The position numbers and the translations under genes were made by a program. Below, piece by piece: positions 1 through 6,962 of a DNA stretch of 11,104 bases. Source of the stretch: F1-20-MAGs119 sp040401695 (GTDB lineage Bacteria > Actinomycetota > Acidimicrobiia > Acidimicrobiales > Ilumatobacteraceae); NCBI GenBank assembly GCA_040401695.1, contig JBBANY010000075.1, forward strand, positions 1 through 11,104, written 5' to 3'. The number at the start of each line of letters is the position of its first letter. The stretch's first letter is position 1. The notes below the pieces were generated by a model that saw nothing but the letters and a program-made list of their open reading frames with translations, searched no databases and was not told the origin of the DNA.

Positions 1-659
1 TTCACCTCGTTGTCGAGGAGAAGGCTTGCCCCCGACCAATAGGTGTAGAGCCACAATGCGAGACCGCCGGTGAAGGCGAGTGGGAACGGAAGCTGCAACT
101 TGTCACCCGGCCAGAGATCAAGAGCCTGTGCCCACGACTGCGAGCCCGCATTGAACGAACCGTGCGTCAACACCGCGCCCTTCGGGTCGCCGGTCGTGCC
201 ACTGGTGTAGCAAATGAAGGCGGCGTCTTCGGGAACGGTGTCCGCGGTGACGATGGTCGACCCGTTCCCGTAGAGCGGTGCGATCTGTTCGACGCGGATG
301 ACCTCGCAGCCGTCGACGGTCTTGGTCGACTCGACGAGTCCGTCGTTGGTGAAGAGGAGTTTCGCTCCGGCGTTGGCAACGACGAACTTCACCTCGGCAG
401 GTGTGAATCGGGTGTTGATCGGAACGATCAGCGCGCCGAGTTTCCAGGCGGCCATCGTGAGTTCGATCCACTCCATGCAGTTCGTCAACAACAGCCCGAT
501 GCGGTCGCCTTTGCCGATGCCCTTGCCGGCAAGACCGGCAGCAAGATTGCTGGTGCGTGCGTCGAGTTCGCGCCACGTCGTTTCGACACCCGCGTACTTG
601 ATGGCCAGTTCGTCGGGCCGCCAACGTGCCCAAAATTCGCCGATGCGTGCAAGATTCAT
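1..659 (-). CDS. AMP-forming acyl-CoA synthetase (fatty-acid-CoA ligase family), N-terminal part
   Basis: The reading frame is open from an ATG at 659 to the window edge, giving 219 codons of an enzyme that is usually 500-560 residues. The family activates a carboxylic acid with ATP to an acyl-adenylate and then loads it onto CoA. Visible hallmarks are the start MNLARIGEFWARWRPDELAI, the segment GLLLTNCMEWIELTMAAWKL typical of the N-terminal lobe, and the ATP/AMP phosphate-binding motif YTSGTTGDPKG (about residues 152-162), followed by the LTH stretch. The substrate cannot be told because the acid-binding pocket and the C-terminal domain lie outside the window. The start is fixed by a strong Shine-Dalgarno AGGAGGG at 664-670. 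The gene is divergent from the DUF885 gene with 56 nt between the starts. Family assignment is firm; chain length and pathway are unknown. Confidence 0.93.
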   Translation of the reverse strand, partial: MNLARIGEFWARWRPDELAIKYAGVETTWRELDARTSNLAAGLAGKGIGKGDRIGLLLTNCMEWIELTMAAWKLGALIVPINTRFTPAEVKFVVANAGAKLLFTNDGLVESTKTVDGCEVIRVEQIAPLYGNGSTIVTADTVPEDAAFICYTSGTTGDPKGAVLTHGSFNAGSQSWAQALDLWPGDKLQLPFPLAFTGGLALWLYTYWSGASLLLDNEV

Positions 660-663
660 CGTT

Positions 664-670
664 CCCTCCT
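664..670 (-). promoter_or_regulatory. Strong Shine-Dalgarno (AGGAGGG) of the acyl-CoA synthetase gene
   Basis: Read on the minus strand, AGGAGGG ends 4 nt before the ATG at 659. It is the one clear, near-perfect Shine-Dalgarno sequence seen at a gene start in this window, and it decides the start of the acyl-CoA synthetase gene. Most other starts here look leaderless. Confidence 0.75.
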
Positions 671-677
671 GCACGTG

Positions 678-683
678 AATTTA
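678..683 (-). promoter_or_regulatory. Candidate -10 hexamer TAAATT for the acyl-CoA synthetase gene
   Basis: TAAATT on the minus strand fits the actinobacterial TANNNT -10 pattern. Transcription starting about 7 nt downstream would leave a leader of roughly 12 nt that includes the AGGAGGG ribosome site. No convincing -35 is visible. The element sits 20 nt from the oppositely oriented -10 of the DUF885 gene, so the two promoters share one short region. Confidence 0.45.
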
Positions 684-703
684 GTCGCTCGGGTACGGCG
701 TTC

Positions 704-709
704 TATCGT
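704..709 (+). promoter_or_regulatory. -10 hexamer TATCGT, leaderless promoter of the DUF885 gene
   Basis: TATCGT matches TANNNT and lies 6 nt before the ATG at 716, so the predicted first transcribed base coincides with the start codon. TTAGTC at 681-686 would be a poor -35 at 17-nt spacing. There is no Shine-Dalgarno before 716, which supports a leaderless mRNA. Confidence 0.55.
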
Positions 710-715
710 GGCGTC

Positions 716-2395
716 ATGCCGCAGCGCGACACCCCGATCTATTCGCTCTCCGACCGCTTCATCGATGAAATGGCGGCTCTCGACCCACTGGCCGCCACGT
801 ATCTGGGCGTCGCAGGGTACGACGACAAGATGACCGACTTCTCCCCCGCCGGCCACGATGCGCGCGCTGAGCACGCGGCGCGCACTCTTGCCGCGCTCGA
901 CGCGTTGACTCCGAGCGACGATGCGGATCGTCTTGCGGCAGGCGTGTTGCGCAACGACCTCGAACTCGCCGTTGCCGAGCACGCGGCGGGTGAACACCTG
1001 CGCGGGATTCGTGTCATCGCGGGCGACCTCGACGGTGCGCGCAGCATCTTCGACCTCATGCCGGCCGACACCGAGGGCGACTGGGAGAACATCGCCGCGC
1101 GCATGGAGGCATTTCCGACTGCACTCTCCGGCATGCGCACGTCGTGGCGCGAGGGTCTGGTGCGCGGTGTCGCGGCGCCGGTGCGACAGGCGTTGGCCGT
1201 GGCCGGCCAGGCCGAGGCATGGGCGGGCTCGTCCGACGAAGGGTTTTTCGAAGGTTTTGCTGCGTCGGCACAGGTGTCCGATGGTCTTTCGCGCCGCCTG
1301 AAGTCGGCCGCCCGCGACTGCTCGGCAGCACTTGTCGAGACCGCGACTTTCCTCCGTGGTGAATACGCCCGCCACGCCGACCCGAATGACGGGGTCGGAG
1401 AAGAACGACATGCATTCGCCCGTCGTCGCTATCTCGGTATGTCCGTCGACGCAAAGGATGCCTACGAGTGGGGGTGGGACGAAGTCGCCCGCCTCGATGC
1501 CGAGATCCGTCGTGTGGGTGAAGAGATTCTCCCCGGCGCATCGGCTGCCGAGGTACGGCACCTTCTCGACACCGACCCGGCCCGCGCGGTGCACGGCGAG
1601 GACAACCTGCGCGACTGGTTGCAGGAACTGATGGACGAGGCGATGGCCTTCCTGATCGACAACAAGCATTTCGACATTCCGCAGTCGATTCGTCGGTGTG
1701 AAGCGATGATCTCGCCACCGGGTGGCGCTGCAGCGATGTACTACACGGGTCCGAGTGAAGACCTGTCTCGCCCCGGGCGCACGTGGTACCCCCTGAACGG
1801 CCGCGCATCGGTGCCGCGGTGGGGTGAACCGACGACCGCGTACCACGAGGGAGTACCGGGCCATCACCTGCAGGTTGCGATGGCAACCGTGAACGCCGAT
1901 CAGTTGTCGCGTTACCAGCGCAACACGTTCGTTTCGGGTCACGGTGAGGGCTGGGCTCTGTACGCCGAGCGTCTGATGGACGAGTTCGGCTTCTTCACGA
2001 ACCCCGACTACCGCCTCGGATACCTCTACGGCCAGGCGATGCGTGCGGCCCGTGTGGTCATCGACATCGGCCTGCACTGCGGGTTCACCATTCCCGCCTC
2101 GTGGGCCTGGCATCCGGGCGAGGCCTGGACGCCGGAGTTGGCCCTCGAGTTCCTGACCGAACGTTCATCGAGCGACAACGAGTTCAACCGTTCGGAAATC
2201 GACCGCTACCTGGGCTGGCCGGCACAGGCCATTTCCTACAAGCTCGGTGAACGCGTGTGGCTCGACCTGCGCGCCGACGCCAAGCGGCGCCTCGGTGCGA
2301 AGTTCAACCTGCGCGACTGGCATGCCTACGGCCTGAACCTGGGCAACCTCGGCCTCGATCTTCTCAAGTCGGAGATGGCGCGCTACGCAGCGTGA
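716..2395 (+). CDS. DUF885 family protein, predicted zinc metalloprotease-like
   Basis: This is a 559-residue protein of the DUF885 family: large, mostly helical proteins thought to be metal-dependent peptidases, with no firmly established substrate. The metal-site signature HEGVPGHH is at residues 377-384 and is followed by LQVA. The second family hallmark, HGEGWALYAE, begins at about residue 409 and would supply further acidic and histidine ligands. There is no signal peptide or membrane segment, so a cytoplasmic location is inferred; many DUF885 relatives are lipoproteins instead. The frame stays open 30 codons upstream to 626, but those residues look non-coding and overlap the divergent gene. 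ATG 716 is chosen because it begins MPQRDTPIYSLSDRFIDEMA, the usual family N-terminus, and follows a -10 hexamer by 6 nt. Its stop directly abuts the stop of the convergent L,D-transpeptidase gene. Confidence 0.92.
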   Translation: MPQRDTPIYSLSDRFIDEMAALDPLAATYLGVAGYDDKMTDFSPAGHDARAEHAARTLAALDALTPSDDADRLAAGVLRNDLELAVAEHAAGEHLRGIRVIAGDLDGARSIFDLMPADTEGDWENIAARMEAFPTALSGMRTSWREGLVRGVAAPVRQALAVAGQAEAWAGSSDEGFFEGFAASAQVSDGLSRRLKSAARDCSAALVETATFLRGEYARHADPNDGVGEERHAFARRRYLGMSVDAKDAYEWGWDEVARLDAEIRRVGEEILPGASAAEVRHLLDTDPARAVHGEDNLRDWLQELMDEAMAFLIDNKHFDIPQSIRRCEAMISPPGGAAAMYYTGPSEDLSRPGRTWYPLNGRASVPRWGEPTTAYHEGVPGHHLQVAMATVNADQLSRYQRNTFVSGHGEGWALYAERLMDEFGFFTNPDYRLGYLYGQAMRAARVVIDIGLHCGFTIPASWAWHPGEAWTPELALEFLTERSSSDNEFNRSEIDRYLGWPAQAISYKLGERVWLDLRADAKRRLGAKFNLRDWHAYGLNLGNLGLDLLKSEMARYAA

Positions 2396-3100
2396 CTATT
2401 TGAGGACGAGCACGCGCGTGCCGACCTCGACGAAGTTGTAGAGGAACTCGGCGTCGGTATCGAGCATGCGCACGCATCCGCCGCTTTGGAAGGTGCCCAA
2501 TTGCTCGACGGTCTGCATCGGCCCGACGGGGCTGCAGTGACCGCCCTCCCACGCACAGGTGGGAATCGAGTGGAACGAGATCGTGTTCTTTCCGTTCGGA
2601 CTGATCGCAAAGCGCACCGACCACTTCATCTTGATCTCAGGGAAGAAGATGCTCTGTGAGAACTCACTCTTCGACATCACGCGGTACTTGCCGGGCTTCG
2701 GGACACCGTCCCTGCCGGAGACGGGCACGGATTGCACCACTTCTTCGTTCTCGTTCACGATCCACACCCAGTTGAGGCTGTTCTGGAACACGATGCGCTT
2801 GCCCTTGCCCGACTTCTCCGGCAGCGGGCGCGGATTCCCATGGTTCCACACGACCGTCGTGGTGGTTGTTTCCGCCGGAAGAGTTGTCGTTGTCTCGGGC
2901 GCGAGCGTCGTCGTGGTTTCCGGAGGAAGCGTGGTCGTGGTTGCCGGGACGGCGGTCGACGTCGTCGATGTCTGCAGCGAAGCCTCGGCGTCACTGCCCG
3001 AGCGGCCGACGGCGAGTGCGATACCGGCCACCAGCATGACGGCGGCAGCCGTGGGCGTCAGCCACAACTTCGCATGTCGACGTACTTCGCGGGGGGTCAC
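2396..3100 (-). CDS. YkuD-type L,D-transpeptidase domain protein, membrane-anchored
   Basis: This is a 234-residue protein expected to act outside the membrane on peptidoglycan, forming 3-3 cross-links or attaching proteins by a cysteine transpeptidase mechanism. Residues 14-32 form an N-terminal hydrophobic segment (signal anchor or signal peptide). Residues 43-83 are a Thr/Pro/Glu-rich flexible spacer. The YkuD domain runs from about residue 101 to 234, with PKPGKYRV, the histidine of ISFHSIP (H177) and the catalytic motif SGGCVRM (C209). Two features are unusual: the histidine normally found before GC (S-H-G-C) is glycine, and the stretch between H177 and C209 is long and contains two extra cysteines (182, 189) and a second histidine (188). 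The start is a GTG at 3100, preceded by TAATTT and 7 nt, as in a leaderless mRNA. The family call is good; catalytic competence is less certain. Confidence 0.88.
   Translation of the reverse strand: MTPREVRRHAKLWLTPTAAAVMLVAGIALAVGRSGSDAEASLQTSTTSTAVPATTTTLPPETTTTLAPETTTTLPAETTTTTVVWNHGNPRPLPEKSGKGKRIVFQNSLNWVWIVNENEEVVQSVPVSGRDGVPKPGKYRVMSKSEFSQSIFFPEIKMKWSVRFAISPNGKNTISFHSIPTCAWEGGHCSPVGPMQTVEQLGTFQSGGCVRMLDTDAEFLYNFVEVGTRVLVLK
2855..2941 (-). repeat. Thr/Pro-rich degenerate repeat encoding the L,D-transpeptidase spacer
   Basis: Residues 54-82 of the L,D-transpeptidase are a tandem of TTTTLPPE / TTTTLAPE / TTTTLPAE units. At DNA level this is an imperfect repeat of about 24 nt made of ACC/ACG/ACA-type threonine codons. 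Such linkers usually span the cell wall or carry O-mannosylation in actinobacteria. The codons vary between units, so the repeat is partly eroded, and copy number could still vary between strains. Confidence 0.75.
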
Positions 3101-3107
3101 GGAGAAA

Positions 3108-3113
3108 AAATTA
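3108..3113 (-). promoter_or_regulatory. -10 hexamer TAATTT before the L,D-transpeptidase GTG
   Basis: TAATTT on the minus strand is followed by 7 nt and the GTG at 3100, giving a leaderless arrangement. The 92-nt gap 3101-3192 between the L,D-transpeptidase start and the hydrolase stop holds this element. I see nothing else there: no Shine-Dalgarno and no clear hairpin terminator. Confidence 0.5.
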
Positions 3114-3192
3114 GTGCGAGCCCTGTCCGTCGATGAGGGATGCCTCGCCTCCTACCCCGACTCCCGCCCTGATTCCCGACGACCGGCGACAC

Positions 3193-4167
3193 CTATCTAT
3201 TGGTGATGCTCCAGATGCAGCGCATCGATGGCGGCGCGTCGTTGACGATTGTCACCACACCATCGGCGTGCAACTTGAGCAGATGGGACAACACACTGCG
3301 TCGCGCGGGTTTGTGCAGTTCGCGACGCACGTCGGCGTAGAGAACCTCGACCATGGCGCGAATCGTCGATGGTCCCCGTCGCAACAGATCGACGATCTGG
3401 CGTTCGCGGTCGATGCGATGTGCGAGATACGCCGCCAGGAACGGCGCGGGGTCTTTCACGGGGTTGCCGTGTGTCGGATAGAGAATGGCGTCACTGCGAG
3501 ACATCAACTTGCGAACGGACGCCATGTAGTCGGCCATGTTGCCATCGGGCGGCGAGACCACCGTCGTACTCCACCCCATGATGTGGTCACCAGTGAACAG
3601 TGCGTTCTCGGCATCCAGATGAACGCACATGTGATTTGACGTGTGACCAGGCGTGTGGATGCCGGTCAACGACCAACCATCAACGGTGAGGAAAGTCTCG
3701 CCATCGCGCACCGGAACGTCGGGGGCGAAGTCGAAATCGGTGTGTTCACGCTCTTCACCGTCTCTACTGTCCCGCGCCGTGTCGTCGCCATCGTCGTCGT
3801 CATCGAACGCGTCGGTTTCGACCGGCCGTGGATGCGAACCGAAGCCGTAGGTGCGTGCGCCGGTCGATTCGGCCAGCCAATACGACAGCGGCACGTGATC
3901 GGAGTGGCAGTGCGTCACGACGATCCCCCGCACCGGCCGACCCTCGAGCGCACGTTCGAGAGCACCACGATGGGAATCGAGGTTCGGGCCGGGGTCGACC
4001 ACCACGACCTCGTCGCGGCCGATGATGTAGGTGCCGGTGCCTTTGTACGTGAACTTCGAGGGGTTCTCGGCAACGACACGCGCGACGAGCGGTGACAACC
4101 GATCGACGACGCCGTAGACCAAGGCATCGAGCGGTTCGACGAAGGGGATTCCTGCCACGGCCGTCAA
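3193..4167 (-). CDS. Metallo-beta-lactamase-fold hydrolase (LACTB2-like)
   Basis: This is a 324-residue protein with a metallo-beta-lactamase fold. The zinc ligands are visible as THCHSDH (residues 85-91), the histidine of GHTSNH (H175), the aspartate of FTGDH (D194) and the histidine of YPTHG (H233). The segment VVSPPDGNMADYMASV and a C-terminal winged-helix-like region (about 255-325) resemble the LACTB2 subgroup, which includes an endoribonuclease, but family members have varied substrates, so none is assigned. An acidic, low-complexity insert lies at residues 118-147. The start is taken as TTG 4167, which overlaps the stop of the AI-2E permease gene by 4 nt (TTGA) and implies translational coupling. 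GTG 4158 is an alternative three codons in. No promoter or Shine-Dalgarno is seen, consistent with second place in a two-gene operon. Confidence 0.9.
   Translation of the reverse strand: MTAVAGIPFVEPLDALVYGVVDRLSPLVARVVAENPSKFTYKGTGTYIIGRDEVVVVDPGPNLDSHRGALERALEGRPVRGIVVTHCHSDHVPLSYWLAESTGARTYGFGSHPRPVETDAFDDDDDGDDTARDSRDGEEREHTDFDFAPDVPVRDGETFLTVDGWSLTGIHTPGHTSNHMCVHLDAENALFTGDHIMGWSTTVVSPPDGNMADYMASVRKLMSRSDAILYPTHGNPVKDPAPFLAAYLAHRIDRERQIVDLLRRGPSTIRAMVEVLYADVRRELHKPARRSVLSHLLKLHADGVVTIVNDAPPSMRCIWSITNR
3727..3816 (-). other. Acidic low-complexity insert inside the MBL hydrolase
   Basis: These codons specify about 30 residues (118-147 of the hydrolase) starting AFDDDDDGDDTARDSRDGEE. They lie between two conserved core strands of the metallo-beta-lactamase fold, where relatives normally have a short loop. 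The frame is preserved through it. The codons are GAC/GAT-rich and simple in composition, as expected of a repeat-expanded loop. Confidence 0.6.
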
Positions 4168-5291
4168 CCGGTCGCTTTGCCGCGGCGTTTCTTCTTCTCA
4201 CGCGGCGGCTGTGGCGTTGTCAACGGACTCTCGATCACGTCGTGACGGGCACCGCGTTGGCTGGCGATCGCCTGGATCATCGCCGCTCCGGGGAGGGCGA
4301 GCAGCGCGCCGATCGCCCCGAGCAGGGCGGCACCCGCGATCGCCGAACCGAAAGCAAGCGCGGGGTGCAGATCCATCGTGCGCGCCGTGATGCGCGGAGA
4401 GACGAGATAGTTCTCGACCTGCTGGTAGACGACGATGAATGCGATCACGAAGATCGCCGACGAGGGTTCTTCGATGAAGCTGAGGACCAACGGCAACACA
4501 CCTGCGACATAGGTACCGACGACGGGCATGAACTGAGACACCAACCCGACCCAGATGGCCATCGCGATTGGTGCAGGTGTGCCGATCGCTTGGAAAGCGA
4601 TCCAGTGGAAGAAACTCGACACCAGCGCGAGCAGCGCGCGCGAGTAGAGATAGCCGCCCGTTTTGCTGACAGCGATCTCCCACACTTCGAGCACGCGCAT
4701 CTGCCGGTCGGACGGCAGGCGCGAGCAGATCGCGCGTCGCCACTTCGGTCCGTCGGCGACAAAGTAGAAGGTGAACAACAAAACCGAGAAGATCTGCAGA
4801 AGCACACCGAGCGCCCGCACCGAGACACTGACAACCTTGTCCTGCTGCGAGTCGATGAATCGCTGCACGGGACCATTCGGGTCGGTGATGCGTTCGTTCA
4901 CCTGTTGTGGGTCGATGTTCGCGTTGAAGTTGCGGTTGATGAAGTCGACGGTTTCGTTGACGTATTTCTCGCTGTTTCGCAACAGGTCGACGAGCTGTGT
5001 CGCCACCAGCGTTGCGAAGAGTGACATGAGTGCGATCGCACCGACGATGACCGAGAGCAGAATCGTGATCGTGGCCCGACCGCGACGCCATCCACGCGCC
5101 TCGAGTTTGTTGACACCCGGCTCGATGGCAAGTGAGAGAAAAATGGAGACGAGGAGCAGGATGAGCAGGTTCGTGAGGCGATGGAACGAGTGCCGTGTGG
5201 CAACCATCACCAGGAAGCCGCCCCAGAAGATCACGGCCGCCTTCAACATCCAGCGGGTCGAGAGCAACTTTTCCTCGGCAGGAGACGGCAT
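4164..5291 (-). CDS. AI-2E family transporter (PerM/YdiK-like permease)
   Basis: This is a 375-residue integral membrane protein of the AI-2E transporter family (Pfam PF01594), a group named for the E. coli autoinducer-2 exporter TqsA but with mostly unknown substrates. It has paired hydrophobic segments near the N-terminus (about residues 17-60), a soluble stretch in the middle, and a C-terminal bundle. The family hallmarks are QFMPVVGTYVAGVLPLVLS and YQQVENYLVSPRI. The C-terminus is basic (PREKKKRRGKATG). The frame extends to GTG 5312, but ATG 5291 is preferred because TACGCT lies exactly 6 nt upstream, giving a leaderless start, and because the extra residues are not family-like. Its stop overlaps the TTG start of the downstream hydrolase gene, so the two are probably co-transcribed. 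The opposite -10 of the oxygenase gene overlaps its own. Confidence 0.92.
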   Translation of the reverse strand: MPSPAEEKLLSTRWMLKAAVIFWGGFLVMVATRHSFHRLTNLLILLLVSIFLSLAIEPGVNKLEARGWRRGRATITILLSVIVGAIALMSLFATLVATQLVDLLRNSEKYVNETVDFINRNFNANIDPQQVNERITDPNGPVQRFIDSQQDKVVSVSVRALGVLLQIFSVLLFTFYFVADGPKWRRAICSRLPSDRQMRVLEVWEIAVSKTGGYLYSRALLALVSSFFHWIAFQAIGTPAPIAMAIWVGLVSQFMPVVGTYVAGVLPLVLSFIEEPSSAIFVIAFIVVYQQVENYLVSPRITARTMDLHPALAFGSAIAGAALLGAIGALLALPGAAMIQAIASQRGARHDVIESPLTTPQPPREKKKRRGKATG

Positions 5292-5297
5292 GAACGA

Positions 5298-5307
5298 AGC
5301 GTACGCT
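5298..5307. promoter_or_regulatory. Symmetrical bidirectional -10 element AGCGTACGCT
   Basis: This 10-bp perfect palindrome contains TACGCT on both strands (5302-5307 plus, 5303-5298 minus). Each copy matches TANNNT and each is followed by exactly 6 nt and then an ATG: 5291 on the minus strand (AI-2E permease) and 5314 on the plus strand (a four-codon ORF before the oxygenase gene). The symmetry is exact about position 5302.5. RNA polymerase could use it in only one direction at a time, so expression of the two genes would compete. Confidence 0.6.
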
Positions 5308-5313
5308 GGCACG

Positions 5314-5328
5314 ATGGGGTCTTGGTGA
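5314..5328 (+). other. Candidate four-codon leader ORF (MGSW) coupled to the oxygenase gene
   Basis: ATG GGG TCT TGG TGA starts 6 nt after the plus-strand TACGCT, so a leaderless transcript would begin at or next to this AUG. Its stop overlaps the oxygenase start as GTGA (5325-5328). The arrangement suggests that ribosomes terminate after four codons and restart on the overlapping GTG. It is out of frame with the oxygenase. It could also be a chance ORF within a short 5' leader of about 12 nt. Confidence 0.35.
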
Positions 5329-6236
5329 AGTTGGAGATCCCCCCTCAGGTCGACGCTCAGTTGGCCGGCCTGCGCACGACGATTGGCGATGCCATTCGTT
5401 CACGCATCGCGGGACCCGACGGAAACACCCGAATGCTCGGCCTGATCAACGAAGAAGGCCCTCGTTGGTTTGCCCCCGACAGCGCCATCGTGCGCGTGCA
5501 CGGTGACGCATCGATGTTCATCGGCGGGCTGCGAGCCTTGCTCCTGCAGTCGATGCATCCCCTCGCCATGGCCGGAGTGGCCACGCACTCCGACTACCGC
5601 AACGACCCATGGGGTCGCCTCCAGCGCACGGCCGATTTCCTTGCTGCGACGACGTTCGGTTCGGCGCGCGCTGCCGACGAGGCGGTGGCCCGCGTGCGAG
5701 CGGTGCACAACCGTGTCACCGGTACCGCTCCGGATGGTCGGCCGTATTCGGCCAATGACCCGCATTTGTTGCGCTGGGTGCACGTCGCCGAAGTCGACAG
5801 TTTTCTCTGTGCCCACCAACGCTTCGGCGAACAACCACTCGATCAGGACGAACGCGATGCCTACGTGGCGGACACCGCACGCGTTGCGCGCGCACTGGGT
5901 GTGCCGGCGCCGCCGACCAGCGAACGTGCGCTGCGCGACCAACTGCGCATGTTCCGCCCCGAGATGCATGCCTCGAAAGAGGCGAAGGAAGCCGCCCGCT
6001 ATCTCGTTCTCACTCCTCCGTTGCCGATGCCCGCACGCATCGGCTACTCAGCGATCGCGGCGGCAGCCATCGCGACACTGCCGCGCTGGGTGCGCATGCC
6101 GCTGCGACTTCCCTACGTGCCGGTTGCAGATGTGCTCGTGGGCCGCCCCCTCGGCGAAGCGGTGACGAAGTTGTTCCGTTGGGTTCTCGTCGAACCCGAA
6201 GCGGACTCGGTCAGGCACGACGCGACGACTGGTTGA
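5325..6236 (+). CDS. DUF2236 / MpaB-family oxygenase
   Basis: This is a 303-residue protein of the DUF2236 family, which includes the rubber oxygenase Lcp catalytic domain and fungal MpaB; characterised members are b-type heme proteins that cleave C=C bonds in isoprenoid chains. Conserved stretches are RVHGDASMFIGGLRALLLQS (residues 57-76) followed by MHPLAMAGVATHSDYRNDPW, the basic RLQRT, H128 in AVHNRVTG, and LLRWVHVAEVDSF (H153). One or more of these histidines are likely heme ligands. The C-terminal third has a hydrophobic patch (AIAAAAIATL) that may contact membrane. There is no signal peptide. The start is taken as GTG 5325; TTG 5322 is the other option, since no in-frame ATG occurs before the conserved core. 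The gene overlaps the convergent amidotransferase-like gene by 26 nt at the 3' end. The natural substrate is unknown. Confidence 0.87.
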   Translation: MKLEIPPQVDAQLAGLRTTIGDAIRSRIAGPDGNTRMLGLINEEGPRWFAPDSAIVRVHGDASMFIGGLRALLLQSMHPLAMAGVATHSDYRNDPWGRLQRTADFLAATTFGSARAADEAVARVRAVHNRVTGTAPDGRPYSANDPHLLRWVHVAEVDSFLCAHQRFGEQPLDQDERDAYVADTARVARALGVPAPPTSERALRDQLRMFRPEMHASKEAKEAARYLVLTPPLPMPARIGYSAIAAAAIATLPRWVRMPLRLPYVPVADVLVGRPLGEAVTKLFRWVLVEPEADSVRHDATTG

Positions 6237-6957
6237 ACGCGCTCGCGGCGCGCACGAACGCGCTGTACAGCGACTGATGCGGAGGGTCCTCGTGGGCGGT
6301 GTCCTCGGGATGCCACTGCACACCGAGCAACCAGCGATCCGGGTGCTCGACGGCTTCGACCAAACCATCCGACGACCAGCCCACGGCAACCAGACAGTCG
6401 CCGAGAGTGTCGAGTCCCTGATGATGAAACGAAGCACCGGTGATCGTCGTCGTGCCGAGTGCCTTGTGCATCTTCGAGCCCTCGCGAATGTTCACGTCGT
6501 GCAACGCGAACTCGGCACCTGCGGGGAAACCCGACGGGCGGTGCTGCGGGCCGGCAGATTCGTCGATGTGCTGGATGAGGGTTCCCCCCATTGCGACGTT
6601 GACGAGTTGAATGCCGCGGCACACCGCCAGCACCGGTATCCCCAGTTCGAGAGCCGCCCGCAACAAACCAATCTCGAAATCGTCCTGGAAGCGGTCGACA
6701 CCGTAGGTGGTGGGATGTGGTTCCTGGCCGTACAACTCGGGGTCGACGTCGGGCCCACCCATCAACAGCAGGCCATCGAAACGACCGACAAGGTCGAGCG
6801 CGACCTCGTGAGTGATGTGCTGTGGCGTCACCACGACGGGTTCACCACCACCGCGCAATACCGATTCCATGTAGCGACGACCGGCGAACGCGATCGCATC
6901 GCGCGACACGCGTCCCGCGACTGCGGTGCGTCCGGCAACTGCGATCAGCGGCGACAT
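6211..6957 (-). CDS. Class I glutamine-amidotransferase-like hydrolase (peptidase C26, PuuD-like)
   Basis: This is a 248-residue protein of the gamma-glutamyl hydrolase type. PuuD of E. coli hydrolyses gamma-glutamyl-GABA in putrescine breakdown; relatives act on other gamma-glutamyl amides. The catalytic triad is visible: C113 in AVCRGIQLVNVAMGG, and H216 and E218 in GVQWHPED. The MGGPDVDPELYG segment (67-77) and SFHHQGLD (177-184) are also family-typical. No other polyamine-catabolism gene is in the window, so the substrate is open. The frame is open further upstream but would run into the preceding gene, so ATG 6957 is chosen. It lies 5 nt after the glycosylase stop and 7 nt after TAGCGT. 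It may therefore be read both from the cyclophilin-glycosylase transcript and from its own leaderless promoter. Confidence 0.92.
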   Translation of the reverse strand: MSPLIAVAGRTAVAGRVSRDAIAFAGRRYMESVLRGGGEPVVVTPQHITHEVALDLVGRFDGLLLMGGPDVDPELYGQEPHPTTYGVDRFQDDFEIGLLRAALELGIPVLAVCRGIQLVNVAMGGTLIQHIDESAGPQHRPSGFPAGAEFALHDVNIREGSKMHKALGTTTITGASFHHQGLDTLGDCLVAVGWSSDGLVEAVEHPDRWLLGVQWHPEDTAHEDPPHQSLYSAFVRAASAFNQSSRRA

Positions 6958-6962
6958 GGCCC

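Noticed and set aside
672..677. CACGTG palindrome here and again at 8776-8781 as a possible shared operator
   Set aside because: A 6-bp palindrome occurs often by chance in GC-rich DNA. The two copies sit at different places relative to their promoters, and other copies lie inside coding sequence.
656..2113. Long minus-strand open frame (485 codons) opposite the DUF885 gene
   Set aside because: It is a shadow of G/C-biased codon use. The translation is rich in Arg/His/Val without domain motifs, while the plus strand has clear DUF885 signatures.
4092..5024. Plus-strand open frame (310 codons) opposite the AI-2E permease gene
   Set aside because: The composition is Arg/Asp/His-rich and low-information, as expected for the complement of a membrane protein. 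The minus strand has the family motifs.
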